A stretch of DNA of 64,000 nucleotides from Halorubrum salsamenti (GCF_007671685.1 NZ_VCNL01000001.1:868001-932000), one strand, 5' to 3'. Shown: positions 42,090 to 50,768, counted from the first letter of the stretch. The notes: generated by a model from the sequence alone, not told the origin. Numbers and translations are program-made.

Positions 42090-43030
42090 GCGCCCACCTC
42101 CTCGTCGTCGGCCGCGGTCTCGTCGCCGCCGACACGAAGCTTCGCACAGAAGAACCCGCCCGTGTCGTTGTGGTGCGGGTAGACGCGGTGCGCGCGCCTC
42201 ACCGACTCGTCGTACGTCTCCCCCTCCCACTCGGTCACGCCGGGGACCGTGTCGAGCGGGAGGTCGAACTCGACGATCTCGCAGTCCTCCGCCTCCAAGA
42301 CGTGGTCGAGCACCGCCTCGTTCTCCTCGGGCGCGAACGTGCAGGTGGAGTAGACGACGGTGCCGCCGGGGCGAGTCGCCTGCACCGCGCGCGCCAGGAT
42401 CCCCTTCTGGATCCCGGCGACCGCGTGGACGTGATCGAGGGTCCACTGGTCGACCACGTCCGGGTTCTTGCGGCAGGTGCCCTCACAGGAGCAGGGGGCG
42501 TCGACGAGGGCCCGGTCGAACTCGTCGAACGCGAGCGGCTTCGTCGAGAAGTTGCGCGCGTCCTGGTTCGTGACGATCGCGTTCGTGATCCCGAGGCGCT
42601 CGGCGTTGTGCCGGAGCGCGGAGAGCCGCCCGAGGTTGTTGTCGTTGGCGACGACCGTCCCCTCGTCGTCCATCGCGTCCGCGATCTGGGTGGTCTTGCT
42701 CCCGGGCGCCGCGCAGGCGTCCCAGACGCGCTCTCCGGGCTGCGGGTCGAGCGCGAGACCGGGCAAGACGGAGACCTCCTCCTGCCCGTGGGTCCAGCCG
42801 TGGACGTACGGCCAGTTCCCGCCGGGGTTGCCGTCCGGGAGTCGAAAGAGACCGTCGTGCCAGTCGACGGGGTCGTAGGCCACGCCCTCGTCGTCGAAGG
42901 CCTCGCGGACGCGGGCCGGCGAGGCCGCCATCTCGTTCACGCGGACGACCGACGGCAGCGGCCGGTCGCAGGCCGCGCGGAACGCCGCGACGTCGTCGAC
43001 GAGCGGCTCGTACCGCTCTAACGGATTCAT
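42086..43030 (-). CDS. RsmB/NOP-family RNA (cytosine-C5) methyltransferase
   Basis: A 314-residue Rossmann methyltransferase. SAM-binding motif I is VWDACAAPGSKTTQIADAM. Motif IV is VDAPCSCEGTCRKNP (PCSC, with the release cysteine), and motif VI is VVYSTCTFAPEENEAVL, with the catalytic Cys in STCTFAPEE. The end AHRVYPHHNDTGGFFCAKLRVG is typical of m5C enzymes. It probably makes 5-methylcytosine in rRNA or tRNA. An acidic tail (about 15 residues) closes the protein, and the PUA-like partner starts inside its stop codon. Confidence 0.9.
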   Translation of the reverse strand: MNPLERYEPLVDDVAAFRAACDRPLPSVVRVNEMAASPARVREAFDDEGVAYDPVDWHDGLFRLPDGNPGGNWPYVHGWTHGQEEVSVLPGLALDPQPGERVWDACAAPGSKTTQIADAMDDEGTVVANDNNLGRLSALRHNAERLGITNAIVTNQDARNFSTKPLAFDEFDRALVDAPCSCEGTCRKNPDVVDQWTLDHVHAVAGIQKGILARAVQATRPGGTVVYSTCTFAPEENEAVLDHVLEAEDCEIVEFDLPLDTVPGVTEWEGETYDESVRRAHRVYPHHNDTGGFFCAKLRVGGDETAADDEEVGA

Positions 43031-43145
43031 GGCGCCTCTTGCGCGCCGGGCGGTTAGTCGGTTTCGGGACGGGGGCGAGCCGGCGCCACGCGCGATCGCC
43101 TCCTCGCGCCCCACCTTTAGGTCGCTGCCCGGTGTACGCGAGCGC

Positions 43146-43886
43146 ATGGCACGCATATCCGTACTCGACGACGAGGTGTCGCTGGACGAGCCGTCGCTGG
43201 TCGAGGGGTTTCCCGGGGTCGGCCTCGTCGGCAAGATCGCGACCGACCACATGATCGAGACCCACGAGATGGTCCACTACGCGAACGTCCACTGCGACGG
43301 GCTCCCGCGGGTGGCCGTCTACCGCGAGGACGACCGGGCGCTGACGACGCCCGTGCGGCTGTACGCCGACGAGGAGCTCGACCTCGTCGCCCTCCGCAGC
43401 GACGTACCGGTGAGCCCCGGCGCCGCGACCGAGGTCGCCGGCTGTCTGGAGAGCTGGTTCGCAGAGACCGTGACGTTCCCGATCTTCCTCTCCGGGCTCG
43501 GCCGCGAGAAGGACGAGGCGCCGCCCGACCTGTACGGCGTCGCGACCGGGAACGGCGGCGACGCGCTCTCGCGCGCGGAGGTCGAAGACCCGCCGGAGTC
43601 GGGGCTCGTCTCCGGCCCGACCGGCGCGATGCTCGCGGAGTCGCTAGAGCACGGCCGCGACGCCGTCGGGCTCATCGTCGAGTCCGACCCGCAGTTCCCC
43701 GACCCGGAGGCGGCGCGGATCCTCATCCGCGACGGCATCGATCCGATCGCCGGGACGGAGACGCCCACCGAGGGGCTCGTCGATCAGGCGGAAGAGATCC
43801 GAAACGCGAAGCAGGCGTTCGCGAAGCGGATGCAGGAGGCGACCGAGGAGAGCTCGCAGGCGGAGCCGCTGAAGATGTTCCAGTGA
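43146..43886 (+). CDS. PAC2 / proteasome assembly chaperone family protein
   Basis: A 246-residue PAC2-fold protein. The family opening PSLVEGFPGVGLVGKIATDHMIE is present, as is PPESGLVSGPTGAMLAESLEHGRDAVGLIVES. The end (ADPLxMFQ-like AEPLKMFQ) resembles the C-terminal HbYX-type motif that docks proteasome chaperones. In eukaryotes PAC2 helps build the 20S particle; archaeal members are common but their role is not proven. The ATG giving MARISVLDDEVSLDE is chosen over earlier in-frame starts. It is divergent from the methylase pair. Confidence 0.85.
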   Translation: MARISVLDDEVSLDEPSLVEGFPGVGLVGKIATDHMIETHEMVHYANVHCDGLPRVAVYREDDRALTTPVRLYADEELDLVALRSDVPVSPGAATEVAGCLESWFAETVTFPIFLSGLGREKDEAPPDLYGVATGNGGDALSRAEVEDPPESGLVSGPTGAMLAESLEHGRDAVGLIVESDPQFPDPEAARILIRDGIDPIAGTETPTEGLVDQAEEIRNAKQAFAKRMQEATEESSQAEPLKMFQ

Positions 43887-43925
43887 GGGGCGGCGGTGTT
43901 CGGCGCCCCCTCCGGGAGCGCCCCT

Positions 43926-45269
43926 TCAGTCCGCTCCTTCCAGCTCGTCGAGGATCGGCCGGTACTTGAGCTGGACCTCGTCCCACTCGCGGTCGGGGTC
44001 GGAGTCGGCGACGAGCCCGACGCCGGCGAAGAGTGTGGCGCGGCGGGGCGTCGTCACCGCGGACCGGATCGCGACCGCGAACGCGCCGTTGCCGGCGGCG
44101 TCGATCCACCCGACCGGCGCGGCGTACCAGCCGCGGTCGAACGGCTCCGTGTCGTGGATCGTTTCGAGCGCGCGGTCCGGCGGGAGACCGCCGACCGCGG
44201 GGGTGGGATGGAGCGCCTCGACGAGGTCGAGGACGTGGCGGTCCGCGTTCAGCTCGGCCGTGATCGGGGTGTGGAGGTGTTGGACCGTGGCGAGCCGCCG
44301 GACGCGGCGCTCGCCCGCCGAGACGGAGGCCGCGAACGGGTCCAGCTGCTCGCGGACGGTATGAGCGACGAGCTCGTGTTCGTGGACGTTCTTGGCGTCG
44401 TCGAGAAGCTCCTGCGCGAGCCACTCGTCCTCGGCCGGCGTCTCCCCGCGACCGGTCGTCCCCGCGAGCGCGTCGGTCTCGACGGTGCGGCCGCGCAGCG
44501 CGACCAGCCGCTCCGGCGTCGCGCCGAAGAAGGCGCTTCCGCTGGCGTCCGGCTCGAAGTAGTAGCGGTGGCAGTCCGGATACTTCTCCGCGAGCCGGTC
44601 CAGCGTCGCCGCCCGCGGGACTTCCGCGGCGAGGTCCGCCTCCAGCGCCTGCGCGAGCACCACCTTCTGCAGATCGCCCCCGCGGATCCGATCGACCGCG
44701 GCCTCGACGCTCTCGCGCCACGCCTCGCGGCTGGTCGTCCGGCGGGTCGCGGCGATCCCGGGCCGCGGCGGTCGGTCCTCTGCCGAGGGTCCCGCGAGCC
44801 CCGCGATCCGATCGCACTCCTCCGCGAGTCGCTCCTCGACCGCGTCGGGGCGGGCGTCGTCGCCGACCGCGTTCACCGTGAGCCACGCGCCGTTGTCCGC
44901 GAACGTGACCTGCACGCGCGGGAGGACGAACCGCGCCTCGGGGAACGGCCCCCACGGGTCGCCGTCGCAGCCGCCCTCGTGGAAGGCGAACCCGCCGAAC
45001 AGCCGGGGACGGGCGGCCTCGGTCCCGGCGTGAACGTCGCCGGAGTCGAACAGGTCGTCGGCGCCGGCCCGGATCTCGGCGAACCGGTCCGGGCCGCTCG
45101 CGGTCAGGGTCGCGGCCGCGCCGCTGGCGAGCACGAGCGCGTCGTCCGGGGCGTTCCACGCCGTTCGGGGCGCCGGGAGGGCGTCGAACGCGGCCGCGAA
45201 CGCGGGTGCATCGATCCCGGTCGTGCGGCTAACGAGGGTCGACGCCGGGGACGAACGCACCCGTTCCAT
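43926..45269 (-). CDS. menF: Isochorismate synthase MenF
   Basis: A 447-residue chorismate-binding enzyme that turns chorismate into isochorismate, the entry step to menaquinone. The chorismate fold shows RIRGGDLQKVVLAQALEA, FFGATPERLVALRGRTVETDALAGT and LHPTPAVGGLPPDRAL. VGWIDAAGNGAFAVAIRSA and FAGVGLVADSDPDREWDEVQLKYRPIL follow. The presence of the isochorismate-type LHPTPAV segment rather than an anthranilate-synthase pattern supports MenF. The first about 130 residues are the variable N-terminal domain. It stands alone here; a menE-like ligase lies about 8 kb away. Confidence 0.92.
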   Translation of the reverse strand: MERVRSSPASTLVSRTTGIDAPAFAAAFDALPAPRTAWNAPDDALVLASGAAATLTASGPDRFAEIRAGADDLFDSGDVHAGTEAARPRLFGGFAFHEGGCDGDPWGPFPEARFVLPRVQVTFADNGAWLTVNAVGDDARPDAVEERLAEECDRIAGLAGPSAEDRPPRPGIAATRRTTSREAWRESVEAAVDRIRGGDLQKVVLAQALEADLAAEVPRAATLDRLAEKYPDCHRYYFEPDASGSAFFGATPERLVALRGRTVETDALAGTTGRGETPAEDEWLAQELLDDAKNVHEHELVAHTVREQLDPFAASVSAGERRVRRLATVQHLHTPITAELNADRHVLDLVEALHPTPAVGGLPPDRALETIHDTEPFDRGWYAAPVGWIDAAGNGAFAVAIRSAVTTPRRATLFAGVGLVADSDPDREWDEVQLKYRPILDELEGAD

Positions 45270-45368
45270 TGATGTCGGGTCAGGTCCGGGGAACCTTTAT
45301 CCTGACTATCGTGGGGACCGACAGGCCGTCGGGACGCCAAGGACGTCGTCGCCGGACCCCGAGGGAGT

Positions 45369-46040
45369 TCAGCTGTACCGCTCCTCGTTCCACGGGTTCG
45401 CGGTGTCGCTGTAGCCGCGCTTCTCCCAGTAGCCGAGTTCCTTCTCCGTGAGGAACTCGACGCCGGAGACCCACTTGGCCCCCTTATACGCGTACTTGTG
45501 TGGCGTGACGACCCGGATCGGACCGCCGTGGTCGGCGGGGAGGTCGCCGCCGTCGAACCCGTACGCGAACAGAACGCCCTCGCGGGCGCACTCCTCCAGC
45601 GAGAGGTTCGTCGTGTAGCCGTCGAGCGCGTGGAACAGGACGTGGTCGGCGTCGTCGCGCACGCCAGCGAGGTCGACGATCGCTCCGAACTCGACCCCGG
45701 TGAACGCGCAGTCGAACTTGCTCCAACCGGTCACGCAGTGGAAGTCCTGCCGCTGGGTCACCGACGGGAGGTCGCGAAACTCGGACAGCGAATACGCGAG
45801 CGAGTTCTCGACCGCCCCCCAGACTTCGAACTCGAACGTCTCCGGGTCCCACGCGGGCGTCCCGCTTTTCGAGAGCACCGGGAAGCGGTCGGTTTCGCGC
45901 TGTCCCGGCGGGAGTCGGTCCTCACCGTACTCGCGGTAGAGGTCCGTGAGGTCCTCGATCGCGGCGGGGTCAGCGGCGTCGGCATCGGCGGCGTCCGCGT
46001 CTGCGCGGGCGTCGGCGTCGGATGCGCCGGCTTCGGTCAT
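45369..46040 (-). CDS. Sulfite-oxidase-like molybdopterin oxidoreductase
   Basis: A 223-residue protein with a single sulfite-oxidase-type molybdopterin domain. WDPETFEFEVWGAVENSL is the opening, and the Mo-ligand cysteine is in QRQDFHCVTGWSKFDCAFTGV. The closing blocks HGGPIRVVTPHKYAYKGAKWVSGVEF follow. No heme domain and no signal peptide are present, so it is a cytoplasmic, single-domain member of the YedY/MsrP-like group. The substrate is unknown. The N-terminus is a 35-residue Ala/Asp-rich stretch (SDADARADADAADADAAD) without predicted structure. Confidence 0.88.
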   Translation of the reverse strand: MTEAGASDADARADADAADADAADPAAIEDLTDLYREYGEDRLPPGQRETDRFPVLSKSGTPAWDPETFEFEVWGAVENSLAYSLSEFRDLPSVTQRQDFHCVTGWSKFDCAFTGVEFGAIVDLAGVRDDADHVLFHALDGYTTNLSLEECAREGVLFAYGFDGGDLPADHGGPIRVVTPHKYAYKGAKWVSGVEFLTEKELGYWEKRGYSDTANPWNEERYS

Positions 46041-46189
46041 GATCCCCCGTACGTCCCGGCGTCACCTATGGATGTCGCTCTCGCGACGGCGGGCGACGAA
46101 CGCAGCCGGAGGAGCGCTTCGAAGACATATTGGATATACATCACGATATGGGGAATATGAAAAGAGATTTTCAAAATATAGAATTAAGA

Positions 46190-46222
46190 TTCTAATAACT
46201 GCCGAAATGGGTTTCTAATAAC
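46190..46222 (+). promoter_or_regulatory. Direct repeats upstream of the RHH gene
   Basis: TTCTAATAAC occurs twice (46190-46199 and 46213-46222), 23 bases apart, about two DNA turns, in an AT-rich region upstream of the small ribbon-helix-helix gene and its TATA box. It is a candidate operator for autoregulation. Confidence 0.45.
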
Positions 46223-46240
46223 CGTATCATCGACGCCATA

Positions 46241-46248
46241 TTTATATA
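46241..46248 (+). promoter_or_regulatory. TATA box of the RHH gene
   Basis: tttatata is centred about 32 bases before the ATG of the RHH gene. It is one of the clearest TATA boxes in the window. Confidence 0.7.
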
Positions 46249-46275
46249 CCCATTCCCATTACTCCCGGGCAGGAA

Positions 46276-46491
46276 ATGCCACAAGTAGAGATAACCGTGC
46301 CGGAGCACTTAGAGATGCAGATCGCTCAGATGGTCGAGCAGGGGGAGTTCCTCAACCGCGAGGAGGCGGTCGAAGAGCTCCTGTCGACGGGCATAAAGGC
46401 GTTCAAGACGAGCGGTCCGCGAGACGACGAAGACTCCAGCGGGTTCGAGGACGAGGGCATGATGGGCCACGAAGACGAGTACGTCTTCTGA
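46276..46491 (+). CDS. Ribbon-helix-helix (CopG/Arc-like) small regulator
   Basis: A 71-residue protein. MPQVEITVPEHLEMQIAQMV followed by GEFLNREEAVEELLSTGIKAF forms a beta strand plus two helices, as in ribbon-helix-helix DNA-binding proteins. The rest is an acidic, Met/Asp-rich tail (RDDEDSSGFEDEGMM). It is a member of a haloarchaeal family of small RHH proteins. Two direct repeats and a strong TATA box lie upstream, fitting autoregulation. No adjacent toxin gene is visible, so it does not look like an antitoxin. Confidence 0.75.
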   Translation: MPQVEITVPEHLEMQIAQMVEQGEFLNREEAVEELLSTGIKAFKTSGPRDDEDSSGFEDEGMMGHEDEYVF

Positions 46492-46539
46492 GGGGACGCT
46501 TCCGCTTCGCCTGGCTTCGATCTCCCCGTCCGACACCGG

Positions 46540-46599
46540 TTCGCCCCGCCGTTTTCCGGTCCGCTTCGCCCCGCCGTTTTCCGGTCCGCTTCGCCCCGC
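46540..46599. repeat. Tandem 25-bp repeats
   Basis: Two perfect 25-base units (TTCGCCCCGCCG then TTTTCCGGTCCGC; 46540-46564 and 46565-46589) are followed by a partial third. Behind them comes a looser run of TCGTCCCCG and TCGTTTCCG words up to about 46670. It lies between the RHH gene and the UPF0058 gene. No coding potential was seen. Confidence 0.8.
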
Positions 46600-46757
46600 G
46601 TTTCGCCCCGGATCGTTTCCACATCGTCCCCGCGTCGTCCCCGAGTCGTTTCCGATTCGTTCCCGCGTCGTTTGGGTGGACGTGAGTCGAAACGCTACAG
46701 AACCGTGCGTATACCCCTCAACAACGCTTAAAGGGTATACGACCCGTATCAACAGGC

Positions 46758-47036
46758 ATGCACAAAGACGAGCTTCTCGAACTCCACGAGCAGATGGTGA
46801 CGATCATGGAGCACTTCCGCAACCACGAGACCGTGGACGGTTCGCTTTTCGATCCGTACGACGAGCTCGACGTCGATCCCTCCCACGTCCACAAATCGAA
46901 GAGCGAACACAAACACGCCGTGTTCGTGCTCGGTAACGCCCTCGCGAACGCGATGAGCGAAGACGAGTTCTCTCCCGCCGGCCGCGTCGGCAAGCGGATG
47001 GAGGAGCTCGCCGACGACGCGGAGAACAAAATCTGA
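46758..47036 (+). CDS. UPF0058 family metal-binding protein
   Basis: This 92-residue protein matches the archaeal UPF0058 family. MHKDELLELHEQMVTIMEHFRNHE and VHKSKSEHKHAVFVLGNALANAM carry a cluster of histidines (H2, H10, H19, H23, and HVHKSKSEHKH) that could hold metal. The function is unknown. The start at MHKDELLELHEQ follows a TATA-like gcttaaagg about 30 bases upstream. It lies upstream of the rhomboid gene, on the same strand, with a 100-base gap. Confidence 0.85.
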   Translation: MHKDELLELHEQMVTIMEHFRNHETVDGSLFDPYDELDVDPSHVHKSKSEHKHAVFVLGNALANAMSEDEFSPAGRVGKRMEELADDAENKI

Positions 47037-47136
47037 GCCGGTAGTGGGCCGAAGCGGCGGACCCGCTCGCGGCTGACGCGACTGCGATCGAAAGTGACCC
47101 GCGAACTCTTAAGCGCTCGGCCGCTCCCTCACCCAC

Positions 47137-49056
47137 ATGGTCGCGGAGGCGCTTTCGTCCGACGCCGCCCACCTCGTCGCCGGCGGCGTCCTCGTCGCCG
47201 TCGCGCTCACGGTCGTTTATACGGCTGACCGACCGAGAGGAGCGTGGACGCGGACGCTTCGCTCCCGGTTCCTTCTCGGCGTCCCGTGGGGGACGCTCGT
47301 CGCGATCGCCGCGGTCGTCGCGGTGTACCTGTTCGTGCAGAGCGGGCTGGAAAACCCGGCCCGTCCCGTCGTGATCCCGTTCCGGTCGTGGTCGTACTTC
47401 TACCCCGAGGGAATGCTCTGGTCGGGGCTCGCGCACTCGGGGCGGGGCCACATCACCGGGAACCTCCTGTCGACGCTCGTCGCCGGCGCGCTGGCCGAGT
47501 ACGCCTACGGGCACTTCCCCGGCGGCCGCGACGCCGACGGCGGGACCGGAACGGTGCGATCGGTGCTGCCGTCGGTCGGCTCGCCGCCATCGATCGAGTC
47601 GCTTTCCGGCGCGGTCGCAGCCATCTCGTTCCCCTCCCGCGCGTCGATCCGAGAGTCGCTCGCGGTCGAATCGCGCGGCCGCAGATCGCTCGCCGCGAAC
47701 CCCTACGTCCGGGCGTTCGTCGTCGTTCCGGGGGCAATGCTGTCGTTCGGCGTCCTGTCGTCGCTGTTCGCACTCGGGCCGGTGATCGGCTTCTCAGGGG
47801 TAGTGTTCGCGCTGTGGGGATTCGCGCTCGTCTTCTACCCGATCAGAACGATCGCCGCGCTCACGGGGGCAACGCTGGTGAACGTGACCTACCGGGCGCT
47901 CCGGAACCCGGTCGTCGTCTCGGAGGCGAGCGGGTCGTACGGCGCGCCGAACTGGGCGAACATCGCGATACAGGGGCACGCGATCGGGCTGATCGCCGGG
48001 ACCCTCGCCGCGGTGTGGCTCGTCCGACGGCGGCGGCGGAGCGCGGAGAGCGCGGGCGGCGCAGAGAACGCGGGCGGTGCGGAGAGAGCGGGCGGCGCGG
48101 AGAGCACGGGGACCGGGCGGATCGACCCGCAGTCGCGGACGACCGCGCTCGTCGCGTTCGGCGCGGTCCTGCTGTTCGGTGCGTCTCGACGGCTCTGGGC
48201 CGTCTACTGGTACCTCGGGAACGAGCAGTACGAGATGTACCGCGCGATCGGGCTCGGCCTGCTAGCGGTCCTCGCGGCGATCGTCGCGCTCGCGGTCGCC
48301 GGCCGCGACGATCCGATCCGTCCAGACTCCGCCGTTCCGGAGCCGGAGACGGTCAGAGAGGGCGTCCGGTCCGTGACGCCCGCTGCCGTCGGTCTCCTGT
48401 TACTCGTTTCGGCGCTGGCGGTCGTGGCCGGGCCGGGGATCGCCCCGAACCTCGTCGCCGTCGACGACGACGACCTCCCGGGCGACCCGATCGAGGTCGA
48501 GGGGTATCAGGTGACGTACGCCGAGAACGTGGAGAACCGGGTGGTGAGCGTCGTCGACGTGGAGGCGTTCGGCCTGTCGACGAGCGTCAACACCTCCGGG
48601 GTGATCGTGGCGAACGCCGACCGGGAGATCTGGACCACGGCGGTCTCGAAGGGGAACCTCGCCTTCTGGGGGTACCGCGCGATCGACGTGGGCGGAACCG
48701 GGTGGCGCGAGACCGTCTGGGTCCAGCGCGTCGGCTGGGTGGCGGCGAACGGCGGGCCGACCTATCGGGTCGACGCGGTGCGCGACGAGACGCGCTCGAC
48801 GCTGTTCACGAGCGATCCGGCGCGGGCGGAGCCCCGGATAGACGGTCGGAACGTCACCGTGGCCGCCGTCGACGGGGGGTTCGAACTGCGGGTCGAAAGC
48901 GACGGAGGGAACGAAACGGCCCCGCTTCCGGCGACGAACGAGTCGGTGACGCTGCGAGGAGTCACGCTCGTCCGAGAGAGCGACGCGGTGTTCGCGGAGC
49001 GCGGGGAGACGCGGGTGCGGATCGCGGAGCGAGAGACGTACGAGGGGCGCCAGTGA
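47137..49056 (+). CDS. Rhomboid-family intramembrane serine protease with C-terminal extension
   Basis: A 639-residue membrane protein. Catalytic Ser220 lies in VIGFSGVVFALWGF, and His281 in IAIQGHAIGLIAG. The upstream HxxxN-type oxyanion helper is seen in GRGHITGNLLSTLVAGALAEY (H105, N109). A soluble loop (about 130-190) is inserted before the Ser helix. A Gly/Glu-rich repeat linker (about 300-325) separates further membrane segments (330-420). The last about 200 residues (from about 430) form a beta-rich domain with Asn-X-Ser/Thr sites, probably outside the cell. Substrates are unknown. Confidence 0.82.
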   Translation: MVAEALSSDAAHLVAGGVLVAVALTVVYTADRPRGAWTRTLRSRFLLGVPWGTLVAIAAVVAVYLFVQSGLENPARPVVIPFRSWSYFYPEGMLWSGLAHSGRGHITGNLLSTLVAGALAEYAYGHFPGGRDADGGTGTVRSVLPSVGSPPSIESLSGAVAAISFPSRASIRESLAVESRGRRSLAANPYVRAFVVVPGAMLSFGVLSSLFALGPVIGFSGVVFALWGFALVFYPIRTIAALTGATLVNVTYRALRNPVVVSEASGSYGAPNWANIAIQGHAIGLIAGTLAAVWLVRRRRRSAESAGGAENAGGAERAGGAESTGTGRIDPQSRTTALVAFGAVLLFGASRRLWAVYWYLGNEQYEMYRAIGLGLLAVLAAIVALAVAGRDDPIRPDSAVPEPETVREGVRSVTPAAVGLLLLVSALAVVAGPGIAPNLVAVDDDDLPGDPIEVEGYQVTYAENVENRVVSVVDVEAFGLSTSVNTSGVIVANADREIWTTAVSKGNLAFWGYRAIDVGGTGWRETVWVQRVGWVAANGGPTYRVDAVRDETRSTLFTSDPARAEPRIDGRNVTVAAVDGGFELRVESDGGNETAPLPATNESVTLRGVTLVRESDAVFAERGETRVRIAERETYEGRQ

Positions 49057-49170
49057 GGTGACGGGGTGCTGTGGAAACCCACTTTTTCAGACAGGTTATC
49101 GACTGAAACAGCCGGTCGATGAAGGGTGCGTATTGACTGATCCAAGTGGAGATCAACTCGTCATTCACAT

Positions 49171-49941
49171 TTACTCTGGGAGACGACATTCAACCACTGT
49201 TCCATCCCGAGGTGATTCGTTTTCCCCGGAGGTTCGCCGAATAACGTACTCTGTGACATAATATTGGACAGGTGTCCAGGGGTAGTCAGCGACAGAACCA
49301 CCGTGTGGATATATAACGAGCAGGACAGGTGTCCCATTGACATCAAAATATGCTCCTGTCCGAGAGTCATTGGGTGAAGCATCTGGTGGAAGGTTTTCAA
49401 TCAATTGTCTGTAGTGATCCGTAGAAGAGGTAATATATTCTTCATAGCCCGTATCTGCGGCTGATTTTAATACTTCTTGGAGTTTCTGGTCTTCAATCTC
49501 ATCTATATCTATTCTGGATGTATCTTTTGGGATGCCATCAGAATCAACTTTGGATGCCTCTAAATCCAGGGTCATTTCAGTGTATACTGATCCACTATAA
49601 CTGACCGTTACGTGAAATCCATCGGCAACCTTCTCTGGATCTTGATTCAACCGCGTACTGAAATCACCAGATTTGAATCGTAATTGAGCATATTTTTCAA
49701 CCTGATATGCTTCTTCGTAAGCTGTAACAAACTCACCCACGGCCTCGTATCGTGTAACGAATCCTCTCACAGAGCGTATATATATATCTCGTGGCCACGG
49801 AACATCAAGGTCAAGAGATGTGGGGCACTGATCCGGTAGTTCGTCTTCACTTGGTGGTTCCGAGTCATCAGAGGTTATACAGCCAGCAAGGCCTACACTG
49901 GTGAGAGTCGCCAGTACCGCACGGCGGGTATGGGAAGTCAC
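49171..49941 (-). CDS. AT-rich Tat lipoprotein of probable foreign origin
   Basis: A 256-residue protein opening MTSHTRRAVLATLTSVGLAG then Cys21: twin arginines and a lipobox, so exported and lipid-anchored. The mature part contains CPTSLDLDVPWPRDIYIRS, VADGFHVTVSYSGSVYTEM and a C-terminal TGAYFDVNGTPVLLVIYPHGG, suggesting a beta-rich extracellular domain. I do not recognise the family. Its codons are much more AT-rich than all neighbours, and the whole 49.06-50.09 kb segment is low in GC, pointing to recent acquisition or relaxed selection. Confidence 0.75.
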   Translation of the reverse strand: MTSHTRRAVLATLTSVGLAGCITSDDSEPPSEDELPDQCPTSLDLDVPWPRDIYIRSVRGFVTRYEAVGEFVTAYEEAYQVEKYAQLRFKSGDFSTRLNQDPEKVADGFHVTVSYSGSVYTEMTLDLEASKVDSDGIPKDTSRIDIDEIEDQKLQEVLKSAADTGYEEYITSSTDHYRQLIENLPPDASPNDSRTGAYFDVNGTPVLLVIYPHGGSVADYPWTPVQYYVTEYVIRRTSGENESPRDGTVVECRLPE

Positions 49942-50141
49942 TAACTGAAGAAACTCAGGAATTGGTAAGTGTCTTGTTCAAAGATTACCAAGAATCCCCG
50001 ACACTGGGTACCATACAACCTACACCGAGTGATTCGTGAGTCCTCTGTACTGACCAAAATCGGGCCGAGGTGGGTCACCAGCCCAGTATTTAAATGAATT
50101 CAACGAGCGAAAACCGCGCCGGCGACCCCGAACGCGCGTCG

Positions 50142-50765
50142 TCAGGCCCACTCGATCCGGTACACTTCGGTGTCGATCTCGCGGGCGGCGTCGGTGTGGT
50201 GGTCGAACTGCGCCTCGATCGCGAAGTCGGCGGCGAACGCGTGGGTGACCTCGCCGCCGTTGTCGGCCGCGAACGCCTCGACGAACTCGCGGCTGCCGGC
50301 GTTGTGGACCGAGTAGGAGACCGCCGCGACGCGGCTCGCGGCCGCGAGGAACCCGCGATCGGCGTTCCGGTTCCCGTCCTGCGCGCCGAACGGCGGGTTC
50401 ATCACGACGGTCACCGGGTCGGGTACGTCGAGCGGGAGCCGCGTCGCGTCGCCCTGGAGCCAGTGGACGGGCGCGCTCGCGGCGACCCGTCGCTCGTTCT
50501 CGGTCGCCGTCGAGAGCGCGCGACGGTCGATTTCGATCCCGAACACACGCGCGGGACCCCGGAGGGCGGCCGCCAGCGCGAGCATCCCCGTCCCGGTGCC
50601 GAGATCGAGGACGGTCCGGCCGTCGATGTCGCCGTGGAGATCCGCGAGGTGGACGACGTGCGCCGCCAGATCGGGGGGTGTCGGGTACTGTTCGAGGGCG
50701 GCGCTGGGGGCTTCGAAGCCGGCGACGACGCCGAGCTTGGTCGCGAGCGAACGCTTCGACGCCAT
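50142..50765 (-). CDS. METTL5-like N6-adenine rRNA/DNA methyltransferase
   Basis: A 207-residue Rossmann methyltransferase. Motif I is TVLDLGTGTGMLALAAALRG, and the catalytic motif VVMNPPFGAQDGNRNADRGF (NPPF) matches N6-adenine methylases. The N-terminus LEQYPTPPDLAAHVVHL is typical of METTL5 and its archaeal relatives, which methylate small-subunit rRNA. The DNA-versus-RNA target is not decided by sequence; RNA is more likely. It follows a small hypothetical gene on the same strand after 3 bases, so the two are in one operon. Confidence 0.88.
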   Translation of the reverse strand: MASKRSLATKLGVVAGFEAPSAALEQYPTPPDLAAHVVHLADLHGDIDGRTVLDLGTGTGMLALAAALRGPARVFGIEIDRRALSTATENERRVAASAPVHWLQGDATRLPLDVPDPVTVVMNPPFGAQDGNRNADRGFLAAASRVAAVSYSVHNAGSREFVEAFAADNGGEVTHAFAADFAIEAQFDHHTDAAREIDTEVYRIEWA

Positions 50766-50768
50766 CCG

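Noticed and set aside
46276-46491. RHH protein as an antitoxin
   Set aside because: No toxin-like gene overlaps or follows it; the next gene is a UPF0058 protein 267 bases away.
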